DNA from: an uncultured Kordiimonas sp.
GTDB lineage: Bacteria; Pseudomonadota; Alphaproteobacteria; Sphingomonadales; Kordiimonadaceae
Direction of reading: 5' to 3'
Length of the DNA: 64,000 nucleotides
NCBI GenBank assembly: GCA_947492375.1
Contig: CANLMI010000004.1
Location: forward strand, 1 to 64,000
In this document: piece after piece, positions 17,264 to 24,339 of the stretch
Position numbering within the stretch: position 1 is the stretch's first letter
Layout: every line of letters begins with the position of its first letter
Notes under the pieces: model-generated
Seen by the model: only the letters and a program-made list of their open reading frames with translations
Told to the model about the DNA's origin: nothing
Databases searched by the model: none
Made by a program: the position numbers and the translations under genes

Positions 17264-18016
17264 ATGAAAGATGCTTTTGATGTTTTCATGGGTATGGTGA
17301 TCGTAGCGGCGATCATCTATGCCGTTGTAACTGGCCAGTTTGATGAGGATAGTCAACAGATAGCCTTATACACTGTGGGCCTCACAGAAGAAGATTTTGG
17401 CACTGATGTCACTAATCTTGGCCCACCATCCATTGAAGCGCTCACACTTACAAATCGGCTCGTTGGAATAGCCGGTATCAAGCAGGATATTGATGTATAT
17501 TTTGCTGACATAACCGATGGCTGGGCCGGGTTCGCTACTATTGTGAAGAAGCGCAGGGTCATAGTTTATGACCGGGAGTATTTTCATCGGAACAAAACAA
17601 TTTCATTTCATGTTCTGAAAACAGTTGGGCACGAGATTTGTCACCACACAGCAACCCATCTGGTAACAACTGATAGAACCAAGCATGAAGAAGAGCTGGA
17701 AGCGGATTGGTGCGCCGGGAATATGTTTGCTCGGTTAAATATTCCTCTCGCTGCGGCGGAGACTGTGTTTGACTATAAGAAAGCAGCAACAGAACAGCAT
17801 CCAGCAAGTGATGTTAGAAACAATTCATTTCTTGATGGTTGGCATCATGGTGAGCTTATGAAGACTATGGAAGCACCAATGTGCAAAGCGGGCTGGGCTG
17901 GTGAGCAGATAGATGTTTATGGAACGCCCTGCCGCATGGCTAACCTGTGTGAAGAGGGACAATCAAAGCAAGTATTAGCCTGTGAAAACTATCTTGGTGA
18001 ATGGGTGGTCCAGTGA
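17264..18016 (+). CDS. Membrane-anchored HExxH metalloprotease (M48-like)
   Basis: An N-terminal hydrophobic helix (residues about 8-22) anchors the protein. The zinc motif HEICH stands at 123-127, and E144-x-x-x-D148 in EEELEADWCAG supplies the third ligand, the pattern of M48-type gluzincins. Six cysteines lie in the C-terminal 75 residues, suggesting disulfides outside the cytoplasm. The start at 17264 follows AAAGGAG. It is the last gene of the three-gene membrane operon; cleavage of a partner membrane protein or cell-envelope protein is a reasonable guess. Confidence 0.68.
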   Translation: MKDAFDVFMGMVIVAAIIYAVVTGQFDEDSQQIALYTVGLTEEDFGTDVTNLGPPSIEALTLTNRLVGIAGIKQDIDVYFADITDGWAGFATIVKKRRVIVYDREYFHRNKTISFHVLKTVGHEICHHTATHLVTTDRTKHEEELEADWCAGNMFARLNIPLAAAETVFDYKKAATEQHPASDVRNNSFLDGWHHGELMKTMEAPMCKAGWAGEQIDVYGTPCRMANLCEEGQSKQVLACENYLGEWVVQ

Positions 18017-18049
18017 CCGCCTATTATTGACGATATTTTAATCTTCTCT

Positions 18050-18069
18050 GCCACATGCTCGCCACATGC
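18050..18069. repeat. Candidate integrase arm-site pair, left of the att core
   Basis: GCCACATGC occurs at 18050-18058 and 18061-18069, 11 bases apart, in direct orientation. The same 9-mer pair, with one base changed in one copy, recurs at 18281-18300. Such spaced direct repeats on both sides of a core are the usual arm-type binding sites of tyrosine integrases. Confidence 0.6.
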
Positions 18070-18194
18070 AGGAAAATGTTGAAAATGAGATGTAAGGGTT
18101 TCTGCGGGTTGCAGGGGAATTTATATGGTAATTATTTGTGGCAGAGGAGTTAGGTTTCTGGAAAATTATATCTGCTAAGTCATTGATTTTATAG

Positions 18195-18241
18195 TGGTAG
18201 CGGAGGAGGGACTTGAACCCCCGACACATGGATTATGATGC
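18195..18241 (-). other. Attachment-site core: 3' end of tRNA-Met(CAT)
   Basis: On the minus strand these 47 bases read as the 3' part of a tRNA. They include the anticodon loop with CAT (ATCATAATCC), the T arm with GGGGGTTCAAGTCCC, the acceptor strand CTCCGCT and ACCA. The sequence continuing upstream is not tRNA, so this is only the 3' fragment carried by an integrating element. It lies 62 bases beyond the stop codon of the integrase and between two pairs of GCCACATGC repeats. Confidence 0.8.
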
Positions 18242-18280
18242 TATTTAAAACATAATAATAACAGTAACTTAGTCTTTTTC

Positions 18281-18300
18281 GCCACATCCTTGCCACATGC
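18281..18300. repeat. Candidate integrase arm-site pair, right of the att core
   Basis: GCCACATCC at 18281-18289 and GCCACATGC at 18292-18300, 11 bases apart and in the same orientation as the left pair. With the left pair and the tRNA core this gives a P-core-P' arrangement. Confidence 0.6.
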
Positions 18301-18302
18301 TT

Positions 18303-19487
18303 TTATGTACCTAAATCAAAAAGACCTTTTTGATTAGCGCTATTTGCCTCTGATGTTTCCAGCAAGTGTCCATAGATATTGAGTGTAGTTTGAATGTCTG
18401 CATGGCCCATGCGTAATTGAATAGCTTTTAAATTTACGCCGTTTTCTATCAGTGCCGATGCATAATAGTGCCTAAGTGAGTAGGGGGTGTATTTAGGTTT
18501 AATGATTGTCTTGCCTGCTTCATGTGTTTCAAGCATCAGTCCTGCTTTCTCACAAGCAACAGCGAAGCCCCGTTGGTTCCAGTTACGAACGCTTTGCCAA
18601 TTACCATTTAATGCTGGAAAAATAAGGTCGTATTTACTCTGCGCTGCATGATGTTTGTAATAGTGATTGATCATGTAAAGAATATCTTTTGAGTTTGGAA
18701 TATACCTACGTCCATTCTTTGATTTGGTAACAGATATTCTAACGCCGGGACTTTCAATTGCCTGTTTTACGTGTGAACCATTTTCATCCAGATTGTAGAA
18801 AGGCATCGCAAGATATTCTTGTGGCCGCATGCCAGTATCACCAGCATAGTAAAGCATTGGCCTGTAGCGTTCCCATGTATTGGCAGTTTGAGCATTTTTC
18901 GAATTTGCCAGTTGGTCCGATGCCCTAAGTAAATCCGTGAATTCATTCTGGGTCGGGATCAACACCTCCTCATCAAATCTGGACTCTTTCTTAATTGAAA
19001 CACCTGCTGCAATATTGCTTGAGACAATTCCACGTAATGCCAGTTCCTTAAAAACCGTGTGAAGACACGATAAAACCCTTCTGGCCTGATCACGACTTGC
19101 ACAGGTGTCCAAAAGCCAATCCTTAAAGACGACTATATGCGGGGTTCTGAGGTTTTGAAGAGTTTCGGGCCAAGGATAGCGTGTAATAAAGGTCCCGAAA
19201 TATTTATAGTGAGTAAGTGTTAAAGGTGTTACGGCTTCGTCTCTTTTTGAAGTCCCTTTAGTTTTACAAAGCTCAAGCCAGAACTCTACAGCTTGGTTCA
19301 TATTTGAAATGCGTACATCAATATTCTGAGGAACTTCTTCAAGGTCTTTTTGCGCTTTGAACTGATTGGCTAGTTTTGCAGATTTGAAGGATTTATAACC
19401 AAACCCTGATTTGGTTGAATTGTTTCTAAAGCGAACCTGATAGATAGTTTTACCGCTATCGTTCTTACGTTTCCTTATGTCTGCCAT
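18303..19487 (-). CDS. Phage-type tyrosine integrase
   Basis: 394 residues, the usual length for tRNA-targeting integrases. An N-terminal arm-binding region (about 1-50), a core-binding SAM-like region (about 60-165) and the catalytic domain follow in order. Catalytic residues are Arg221 (TGMRPQEYLA), Lys255 (TKSKNGRR), Arg339 (YSLRHYYAS), His362 (RMGHADIQTT) and nucleophile Tyr372 (NIYGH). The usual first His of the HxxR box is Tyr336, a tolerated variation. It ends next to the att site, and two excisionase-like genes lie upstream on the same strand. Confidence 0.93.
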   Translation of the reverse strand: MADIRKRKNDSGKTIYQVRFRNNSTKSGFGYKSFKSAKLANQFKAQKDLEEVPQNIDVRISNMNQAVEFWLELCKTKGTSKRDEAVTPLTLTHYKYFGTFITRYPWPETLQNLRTPHIVVFKDWLLDTCASRDQARRVLSCLHTVFKELALRGIVSSNIAAGVSIKKESRFDEEVLIPTQNEFTDLLRASDQLANSKNAQTANTWERYRPMLYYAGDTGMRPQEYLAMPFYNLDENGSHVKQAIESPGVRISVTKSKNGRRYIPNSKDILYMINHYYKHHAAQSKYDLIFPALNGNWQSVRNWNQRGFAVACEKAGLMLETHEAGKTIIKPKYTPYSLRHYYASALIENGVNLKAIQLRMGHADIQTTLNIYGHLLETSEANSANQKGLFDLGT

Positions 19488-19563
19488 TCTTTAGATTCGC
19501 GCGGCGGCTCTCCTCTTTCAATTTAATTCAAACGGTTGAATAGGCTTATCCACAAGCAATAAC

Positions 19564-19806
19564 TCACAGATCAGGGTTGCGTGTATTTCTCTCTGCATCG
19601 ACCTCGCATTGCATGTAAACTTTTAGGAGTGATTGCTTGTTAATCTTCAATCGTCCGTCAATTGGGTCTTTAAAGAATGGCAGCTTTCTTTTTCCAAAGG
19701 TATCCGGCTCTGAAGCGCGCTGCATCTGGCGTAAATTAACATCGATGCCAATTTCAGAAAGGACCTCGACGCTATCATTTAAGGTAATATATTCTGGTGG
19801 TTTCAT
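19564..19806 (-). CDS. AlpA/excisionase-like small DNA-binding protein, copy 1
   Basis: 80 residues with a MerR-like winged-helix layout: YITLNDSVEVLSEIGI, then QMQRASEPDTFGKRKLPFF, then LKINKQSLLKVY. It is paralogous to the next gene upstream; both share the [ST]-DTFG-x-[KR]-[RK]-LPFFK block. Position beside the integrase suggests a directionality factor (Xis) or AlpA-like regulator. One base separates it from its paralogue, so they are coupled. Confidence 0.62.
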   Translation of the reverse strand: MKPPEYITLNDSVEVLSEIGIDVNLRQMQRASEPDTFGKRKLPFFKDPIDGRLKINKQSLLKVYMQCEVDAERNTRNPDL

Positions 19807-19807
19807 G

Positions 19808-20071
19808 TTAAATCATCTCCTCTTCTATCCAGTTTTGAACTTTATTTTTTGCAACCATTTGTAACTCGGCGTAATGCTCTAGGAGCACGCGTTTTGATAT
19901 CAAATAGTATCCAGTGATTGGTTCTTTGAAAAAGGGAAGCCGCTTCACCCCGAAGGTGTCAAATGAAGCGGCTCTGTGAAGCTGCGAGATATTTGTGTGT
20001 ATATTGTGCTCGGCAAGCACTTTTACAGCTTCTTTGAGGGTTAGGTAAATGTCCTTGAAATTATCATTCAT
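19808..20071 (-). CDS. AlpA/excisionase-like small DNA-binding protein, copy 2
   Basis: 87 residues. LTLKEAVKVLAEHNIHT forms the putative HTH, then QLHRAASFDTFGVKRLPFFK and YYLISKRVLLEHYAE. It is related to the downstream gene over most of its length, which points to a tandem duplication. Two homologous subunits could form a heterodimer or bind two different sites at the attP-like region. Function is inferred from fold and position. Confidence 0.62.
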   Translation of the reverse strand: MNDNFKDIYLTLKEAVKVLAEHNIHTNISQLHRAASFDTFGVKRLPFFKEPITGYYLISKRVLLEHYAELQMVAKNKVQNWIEEEMI

Positions 20072-20084
20072 GTGACCTCATTCA

Positions 20085-20324
20085 TTACAATTTGTAGATA
20101 TCAGTTGAAGATTGGTAAATGCCTTCGCTTTCCATGATGGAGATTTCCTTGCCTGAACCATCAATGCATTTCACCTCATTGCCTTTGCCATCAGTTGGCG
20201 TGGCATACAGATTGATACCGCGTACATGTTTGATGTTCAAATCATCGGTCAACACAAAGAGCTGTTCAATGATGCATTGACGCATTTCAAGGACTGTCAT
20301 TTCACCGGGAATTTTGATCTTCAT
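20085..20324 (-). CDS. Small hypothetical protein, 79 aa
   Basis: The start MKIKIPGEMTVLEMRQC at 20324 is preferred over an upstream Met in the same frame because proteins of this style begin there and GGGGTGG precedes it. It is soluble with mixed alpha/beta composition (INLYATPTDGKGNEV). It lies 13 bases ahead of the excisionase-like pair and is probably co-transcribed with it. Unknown function; I have the impression of a family seen on alphaproteobacterial plasmids, which needs a database search. Confidence 0.5.
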   Translation of the reverse strand: MKIKIPGEMTVLEMRQCIIEQLFVLTDDLNIKHVRGINLYATPTDGKGNEVKCIDGSGKEISIMESEGIYQSSTDIYKL

Positions 20325-20647
20325 ATCCACCCCAAAACTTATAGAATTCACTCAGTTTTAAGAGGGTAATGTGCGATAAACGATTATGATCAAACGAGAT
20401 GTTTGTTTCAGTATTTTGGTCTCCCACTTACGCCTCTCAACGCTATATTATATTTCCATAATACTACTCATAGGTGTGCATACGAAAGTATTAAATGTGC
20501 TGCATTGCGAAAGGCAGGATAGGCCTACAAAGGAATTATCAAATAAAACAACTCACTAACCTGAGCGAAAAAGTTAGATGGCTTTTTATGTATATAGTTA
20601 TGGTTGCGGTTGCCACGGATTTAAACGGAATGAGCCGGGTTTGGATT
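20325..20647. other. Intergenic region between the excisionase-like operon and dinB
   Basis: Nothing beyond promoter-type AT-rich DNA is visible. A short plus-strand frame near 20578 runs into the dinB gene on the other strand and has no support. Confidence 0.4.
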
Positions 20648-21718
20648 TTATAAGCCAAGACTTAATTGAGGGATTTCTTCCCCCTCACTATCATCACCGA
20701 GATTAGAAATACCTATACCAATCAGGCGCACAGTTCTTACGAGTTCAACCTTATCTAACAGATGAATACCAAGGCGCAGGATTTCATCAATATCTGCTGT
20801 GGGCTGGCCAATGGTTATTGAGCGGGTGATTGATTTAAAATCAGAGTATTTGATTTTAAGGGTGATGGTTTTTCCTGATGCTTTGGCTTTCTCAATCCGT
20901 GCATCAAGGGCGTCTGACATATCTCTCAGTTCTCCAGCGAGAATGTCTTTATCTTTGGTGTCGGTGCGGAACGTGTTTTCAACACTGATAGATTTGCGTT
21001 CGCGGTCCGGGTTTACTGCCCGGTTATCGTTACCCCTAACGATATGATAATAATGAATACCGGCTTTGCCAAAACGCTGATGCAGTTCATGTTCACTGAG
21101 CTGCTTTAAATCTGCCCCGGTGTAGATTTCCAGCTTATGCATTTTGGATGCAGTGGCTTTTCCTATGCCGTGAAACTTTTCGATTTTCATGGCTTCAAGG
21201 AATGCCGGTGCATCTTCTGGAAGAATGACTTTCATACCATTGGGCTTATTGATGTCTGAGGCTGTCTTTGCCAGAAACTTATTGAAAGAAACACCTGCGG
21301 ATGATGTAAGCCCTGTATCTTCAAAAATCCGCTCTCTGATCTCCTTTGCAATTTGAGTGGCATAAGGAATGTTATGCTTGTTTTCTGTTACATCAAGATA
21401 GGCCTCATCCAATGATAGAGGCTCAACAAGGTCTGTGTAATGATAGAAGATGGCGCGTATTTTTTGAGAGGCTTCGCGGTAGGCATCAAAATTGGTGGGT
21501 ACAAAGATAAGGTCCGGGCATAGTTCTTTGGCTTTACGTCCCGGCATGGCTGAACGGACACCATAGGGCCGAGCTTCATAGCTGGCGGTCATAACTACGC
21601 CCCGCTCACCATCGCCACCAACGGCAATGGGTTTTCCGCGCAAATCAGAATTATCACGCTGTTCAACAGAGGCATAAAACGCATCCATATCTATATGTAT
21701 GATCTTCCTGATACTCAT
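20648..21718 (-). CDS. dinB: DNA polymerase IV (Y-family)
   Basis: 356 residues, full length. The catalytic carboxylates are in IIHIDMDAFYASVEQ (Asp10) and LSLDEAYLDVT (Asp and Glu near 104-105). The little-finger domain carries SVENTF, and the C-terminal PQLSLGL is a sliding-clamp binding motif. It performs error-prone lesion bypass. A LexA-type box lies about 40 bases upstream, so it should be SOS-induced. Mobile dinB copies are common on plasmids and ICEs and may raise mutation under stress. Confidence 0.96.
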   Translation of the reverse strand: MSIRKIIHIDMDAFYASVEQRDNSDLRGKPIAVGGDGERGVVMTASYEARPYGVRSAMPGRKAKELCPDLIFVPTNFDAYREASQKIRAIFYHYTDLVEPLSLDEAYLDVTENKHNIPYATQIAKEIRERIFEDTGLTSSAGVSFNKFLAKTASDINKPNGMKVILPEDAPAFLEAMKIEKFHGIGKATASKMHKLEIYTGADLKQLSEHELHQRFGKAGIHYYHIVRGNDNRAVNPDRERKSISVENTFRTDTKDKDILAGELRDMSDALDARIEKAKASGKTITLKIKYSDFKSITRSITIGQPTADIDEILRLGIHLLDKVELVRTVRLIGIGISNLGDDSEGEEIPQLSLGL

Positions 21719-21756
21719 TTGAACTCTGTATTAGTGACTTCACACATAAAGCATAA

Positions 21757-21771
21757 GTTCTTATTTTGTTC
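21757..21771. promoter_or_regulatory. Alphaproteobacterial LexA (SOS) box of dinB
   Basis: GTTC-TTATTTT-GTTC, an exact GTTC-N7-GTTC direct repeat, the known LexA site type of Alphaproteobacteria. It lies 39-53 bases upstream of the dinB start. This supports SOS control and the taxonomic class. Confidence 0.85.
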
Positions 21772-21895
21772 TATTCAAGATATTGAACTATATTTAGATC
21801 ATTGAAAATTAAGAAAACTATTCATATCTACTTATAGTTTTTCGAATTAAACCTCTAATATGCTTTTCATTTAAGAAAAAATCGGGTGATACTTA

Positions 21896-22234
21896 ATGTC
21901 AGATGGCGTCTTTATATCAAAAGGAATGAAAGTTGGGATTCTTGATGGTGATTTAACAATCACTACAAATGAGCAAGGCCAATTCCACATGGGTGCTATT
22001 TTATCTACTGCCTTTAATGTGGTTCCTTATTGGTTAAGAATTGCAAGTGACAATCTTGAGCAATCAAGAACTGCTTTCCTGAAATTAAAAGATGAATGGG
22101 GCGAAGACTCTGAAACTCAGCATGATTTATTGATCTCTGAATTTCTGCCCTCGATGCAAGTTATTGTGGCTTGTGCAACTGCTTTTGACGCTCTTTATGG
22201 AATGCTCAAACCTTTTGCCAAAATCCTCTCTTAG
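21896..22234 (+). CDS. Hypothetical protein, 112 aa, possibly truncated
   Basis: Starts MSDGVFISKGMKVGIL; an N-terminal beta-rich part is followed by helical segments (LISEFLPSMQVIVACATAFDALYGM). The ending at FAKILS is abrupt and is followed at once by a 30-base dispersed repeat, so the gene may have lost its 3' part. Divergent from dinB. No ribosome site of note and no family recognised. Confidence 0.42.
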   Translation: MSDGVFISKGMKVGILDGDLTITTNEQGQFHMGAILSTAFNVVPYWLRIASDNLEQSRTAFLKLKDEWGEDSETQHDLLISEFLPSMQVIVACATAFDALYGMLKPFAKILS

Positions 22235-22246
22235 GCAATTAACAAT

Positions 22247-22276
22247 TTTGGTTCCATAGAGACTGACGGGGAACAA
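22247..22276. repeat. 30-base dispersed repeat, copy 1
   Basis: About 26 of 30 bases match 29715-29744. Both begin TTTGGTTCC and end GGAACAA, so each can form a small hairpin. Each copy lies directly behind a gene end, suggesting a module boundary. Confidence 0.5.
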
Positions 22277-22316
22277 CATCTTCAAGCTTTGAATCGGTTA
22301 AGGCCATTTCAATCCT

Positions 22317-22523
22317 CTAAGCGCAGCAGCTTTCGCCTTCCTGTATTGGGGGGCAAGGAACCGTGCCGTATGAGCAATAAACACAACAGTCACCATGCTT
22401 GGGCTTAAGAAGCGCATTACAGCCTTTGCAGTCATAAAAATACTGACAGGCATCTGTGGGCATAGTTTCACTCTCATCATGTCCACATTCAGGGCAGGTA
22501 ATTTTTGAAATAAGCTCAACCAT
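22317..22523 (-). CDS. GDCCVxC-domain small metal-binding protein
   Basis: 68 residues with eleven cysteines: CPECGHDESETM, CKGCNALLKP, then KHGDCCVYCSYGTVPCPPIQ, the diagnostic GDCCVxC block. These proteins accompany MerT-like transporters in mercury or related thiophilic-metal cassettes and probably pass the metal on or bind it as Zn-ribbon-like proteins. Its ATG shares its A with the stop codon of the transporter gene upstream, so translation is coupled. It is the second gene of the divergent MerR-controlled operon. Confidence 0.82.
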   Translation of the reverse strand: MVELISKITCPECGHDESETMPTDACQYFYDCKGCNALLKPKHGDCCVYCSYGTVPCPPIQEGESCCA

Positions 22524-22882
22524 CAGCCTTGCCTGAACCCAAAAAAGATCAACAGTTCTCGCTCGTGATACGGAATGATGTAAGCAAGCACAATGAAGAT
22601 AAAAGCAAACGCAAAGATAACAAGGGTACGTGGTCGAGGGCGTCTACCACCCCAAAAGGCTGCGATCATCCCCGCAATCACCAATATCAGTGACCCTATA
22701 AGGAATTCATCGCGGTAACGCGCGAAGAAGCCAAGCTGGGCGATGGCAGCGCTACTGACACCCGCTTGAAACAACAATAAGGGCAACACACAACAAGACG
22801 CGCCAATGAAGGCGCTAAGAGCACCGAGAATGCCTCCGCTTGCGAACAAGCCATCTTTTTTCTTTTTGAGTATCTCGTGCAT
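22523..22882 (-). CDS. MerT-like mercuric/thiophilic-metal transporter
   Basis: 119 residues, three or four membrane helices. The first helix carries the vicinal pair in GASCCVLPLLLF that takes up Hg(II) in MerT. Helices follow near residues 60-80 and 85-105. It is coupled to the GDCCVxC protein. Transcription starts from a MerR-type promoter shared with the divergent regulator. No mercuric reductase (merA) is present in the window, so the metal would be imported or moved for use by enzymes elsewhere, or the true substrate differs. Confidence 0.82.
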   Translation of the reverse strand: MHEILKKKKDGLFASGGILGALSAFIGASCCVLPLLLFQAGVSSAAIAQLGFFARYRDEFLIGSLILVIAGMIAAFWGGRRPRPRTLVIFAFAFIFIVLAYIIPYHERELLIFFGFRQG

Positions 22883-22910
22883 TTTGTTCCTAATCTCACT
22901 TTCTTCCTAT

Positions 22911-22941
22911 AAGATAACACCTGTAGTAACTACAGGATCAA
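22911..22941 (-). promoter_or_regulatory. MerR-type promoter/operator of the transporter operon
   Basis: On the minus strand TTGATC (-35) and TATCTT (-10) are separated by 19 bases, the over-long spacer typical of MerR-activated promoters. The spacer contains the perfect dyad CTGTAG-N3-CTACAG (22921-22935). It lies between the divergent transporter and regulator genes, 29 bases before the transporter start. Confidence 0.82.
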
Positions 22942-22949
22942 GCATAAAA

Positions 22950-23363
22950 ATGAACACGAAAACGCGAGAATACAGCCGAGGTGCATTAGCAAAGGCCGCA
23001 TCGGTTAATATTGAGACAGTACGCTTTTATGAACAAAAGGGTTTGATGCCTGACCCACCGCGTACAGCAGCCGGGCATCGGTGCTATTCTCAAGAGCACC
23101 TTGAGCGGCTTATGTTCATCAAGCGTGCTAAAGAATTAGGCTTTCAGCTAGAAGAAACCGGGAAGCTATTAGCAATGGTCGACGGCGACATTGATTGTGG
23201 TGCGGTGCAGGATATCGCCAATGCCAATATAGCACTCATTAATGCCAAGATTGCTGACCTTACGCAAATGCGTAATAGTTTAAGCGAGACAGCAAACAAG
23301 TGCACAGGCGGTCATGTGCCGGAATGTGCCTTGATTGAACGTCTATTAGCTCCGGCAGAATAA
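22950..23363 (+). CDS. MerR-family metal-responsive regulator
   Basis: The ATG at 22950 gives MNTKTREYSRGALAKAASV, the standard MerR HTH start (SVNIETVRFYEQKGL); the frame is open further upstream but only over the divergent promoter. 137 residues. Three cysteines sit where Hg-sensing MerR proteins have them: DIDCGAV, NKCTGGH and PECALIE. It should bind the dyad in the 19-base spacer and untwist DNA on metal binding. Hg(II) is the best guess for the ligand, without certainty. Confidence 0.88.
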   Translation: MNTKTREYSRGALAKAASVNIETVRFYEQKGLMPDPPRTAAGHRCYSQEHLERLMFIKRAKELGFQLEETGKLLAMVDGDIDCGAVQDIANANIALINAKIADLTQMRNSLSETANKCTGGHVPECALIERLLAPAE

Positions 23364-23375
23364 GGAATAGCTATT

Positions 23376-23753
23376 ATGAATGATGCAATTACCTTTACTG
23401 AAACAGCTCCTATATTCAGGATTTTTGATGAGGCAGTGGCTAAGGCCTTTTATCTCGACTTTCTGGGGTTCAAGCTAGATTGGGAACACCGCTTTGAAGA
23501 AGGTTTGCCATTATATGCTCAAGTATCTCGTGCGGGCATGTCTATCCACCTAAGTGGTCATCATGGCGATGGTAGCCCCGGCGCATCGGCATTTGTGACC
23601 ATGTCCAACATAAAGGCATTCCAACAAGAACTCATTGAAAAGCAAAACCCCAACATGCGACCGGGGATTGAAGAATTGGACTGGGGCTTGGTGATGGAAG
23701 TGATAGACCCATTCAACAACCGGATTAAGTTTTGTGAGTTGCTTGCCAGTTAG
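23376..23753 (+). CDS. Glyoxalase/bleomycin-resistance (VOC) superfamily protein
   Basis: 125 residues with two beta-alpha-beta-beta-beta halves: IFRIFDEAVAKAFYLDFLGF, SIHLSGHHGDG, and DWGLVMEVIDPFNNRIKF. The pattern is that of BLMA/Ble-type glyoxalase-superfamily proteins that bind a drug or metal-bound substrate. The gene follows the MerR gene by 12 bases, so it is likely co-transcribed with the regulator. Substrate unknown. Confidence 0.78.
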   Translation: MNDAITFTETAPIFRIFDEAVAKAFYLDFLGFKLDWEHRFEEGLPLYAQVSRAGMSIHLSGHHGDGSPGASAFVTMSNIKAFQQELIEKQNPNMRPGIEELDWGLVMEVIDPFNNRIKFCELLAS

Positions 23754-23839
23754 ATTTTTGGCGACGAAGAATTCGTTGAACAAAACCTCAGATAGCTAAA
23801 GAAACCGCAGAAAACAGCCATTTTAAAAAAGTCTACAAA

Positions 23840-23863
23840 GTGCAAATCCTGCTCCCGCAACCA
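23840..23863 (+). repeat. tRNA-3'-end-like motif, copy 1
   Basis: TGCAAATCCTGCTCCCGCAA followed by CCA, which reads as the T-loop and acceptor end of a tRNA. The core CTGCTCCCGC recurs at 36490-36510 (inverted) and 38942, and GCTCCCGCAACCA at 27366 and 41955. Likely a remnant attachment site. Confidence 0.5.
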
Positions 23864-23874
23864 ATAAACAAATT

Positions 23875-23914
23875 AAACCTCTGTAACAACAATGAGTTAC
23901 AGAGGTTTGATTTT
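23875..23914 (+). terminator. Rho-independent terminator-like hairpin
   Basis: AAACCTCTGTAAC pairs perfectly with GTTACAGAGGTTT over 13 bases across an 8-base loop, followed by GATTTT. A decayed copy of the same hairpin stands at 36614-36652. Confidence 0.65.
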
Positions 23915-24339
23915 GCTCACAACGAGCGCGAAAAATAATAGTCAATTAAATCAATAGTTTAAGAGTCCTAGGTTCAAATCGTTTTCAGTAAAACAACCTG
24001 CAACCATCGTTATCGAAGACATTTTTTTGGCCATTTTGAGTATCGCGATGACAACTTCCGACCCAAAGCGGACCTTTGGGGCTATATTGTGCATTTTGGC
24101 AATTCTCAATCACGCCAGCTTCCCTTTTTTATTAATCGCGGGCAAAGACAAGTTGTTGCTTGTAAATCAGGAAAAACTCCCCATCTACATATATTGACCA
24201 ATTTGTCTGGTAACTCGCGAAAGGTAAAGCGCAACACCGCGCTCAGTGTACAGACTTATTCTTCAAACATTCTATCAGTTAGCAGATTGCCAATATTGGC
24301 AATCTGAACACTCGTGCATAATGTAGCTAGGAAAATATC

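Larger units (their letters stand above)
23754..24339. other. Non-coding module boundary with repeats
   Basis: About 590 bases without a supported gene. It holds a tRNA-3'-end-like motif, a strong hairpin terminator, and a stretch (about 23920-24060) that resembles 36650-36800, including GCAACCATCGTTATC. The phrase GACCCAAAGCGGA near 24060 is also repeat-like. I read it as a junction between inserted elements. Confidence 0.5.

Noticed and set aside
20578-20650. Plus-strand frame MAFYVYSYGCGCHGF running into dinB
   Set aside because: Antisense to a certain gene for half its length and without ribosome site.
23940-23990. tRNA-like stretch GTCCTAGGTTCAAATC considered as a tRNA T arm
   Set aside because: The flanks do not pair as T stem or acceptor, and no anticodon arm exists upstream; a related but different stretch occurs at 36702.
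24089-24307. 72-codon plus-strand frame in the module boundary after the VOC gene
   Set aside because: Composition does not resemble a protein, no start signal, and it lies in repeat-rich boundary DNA.
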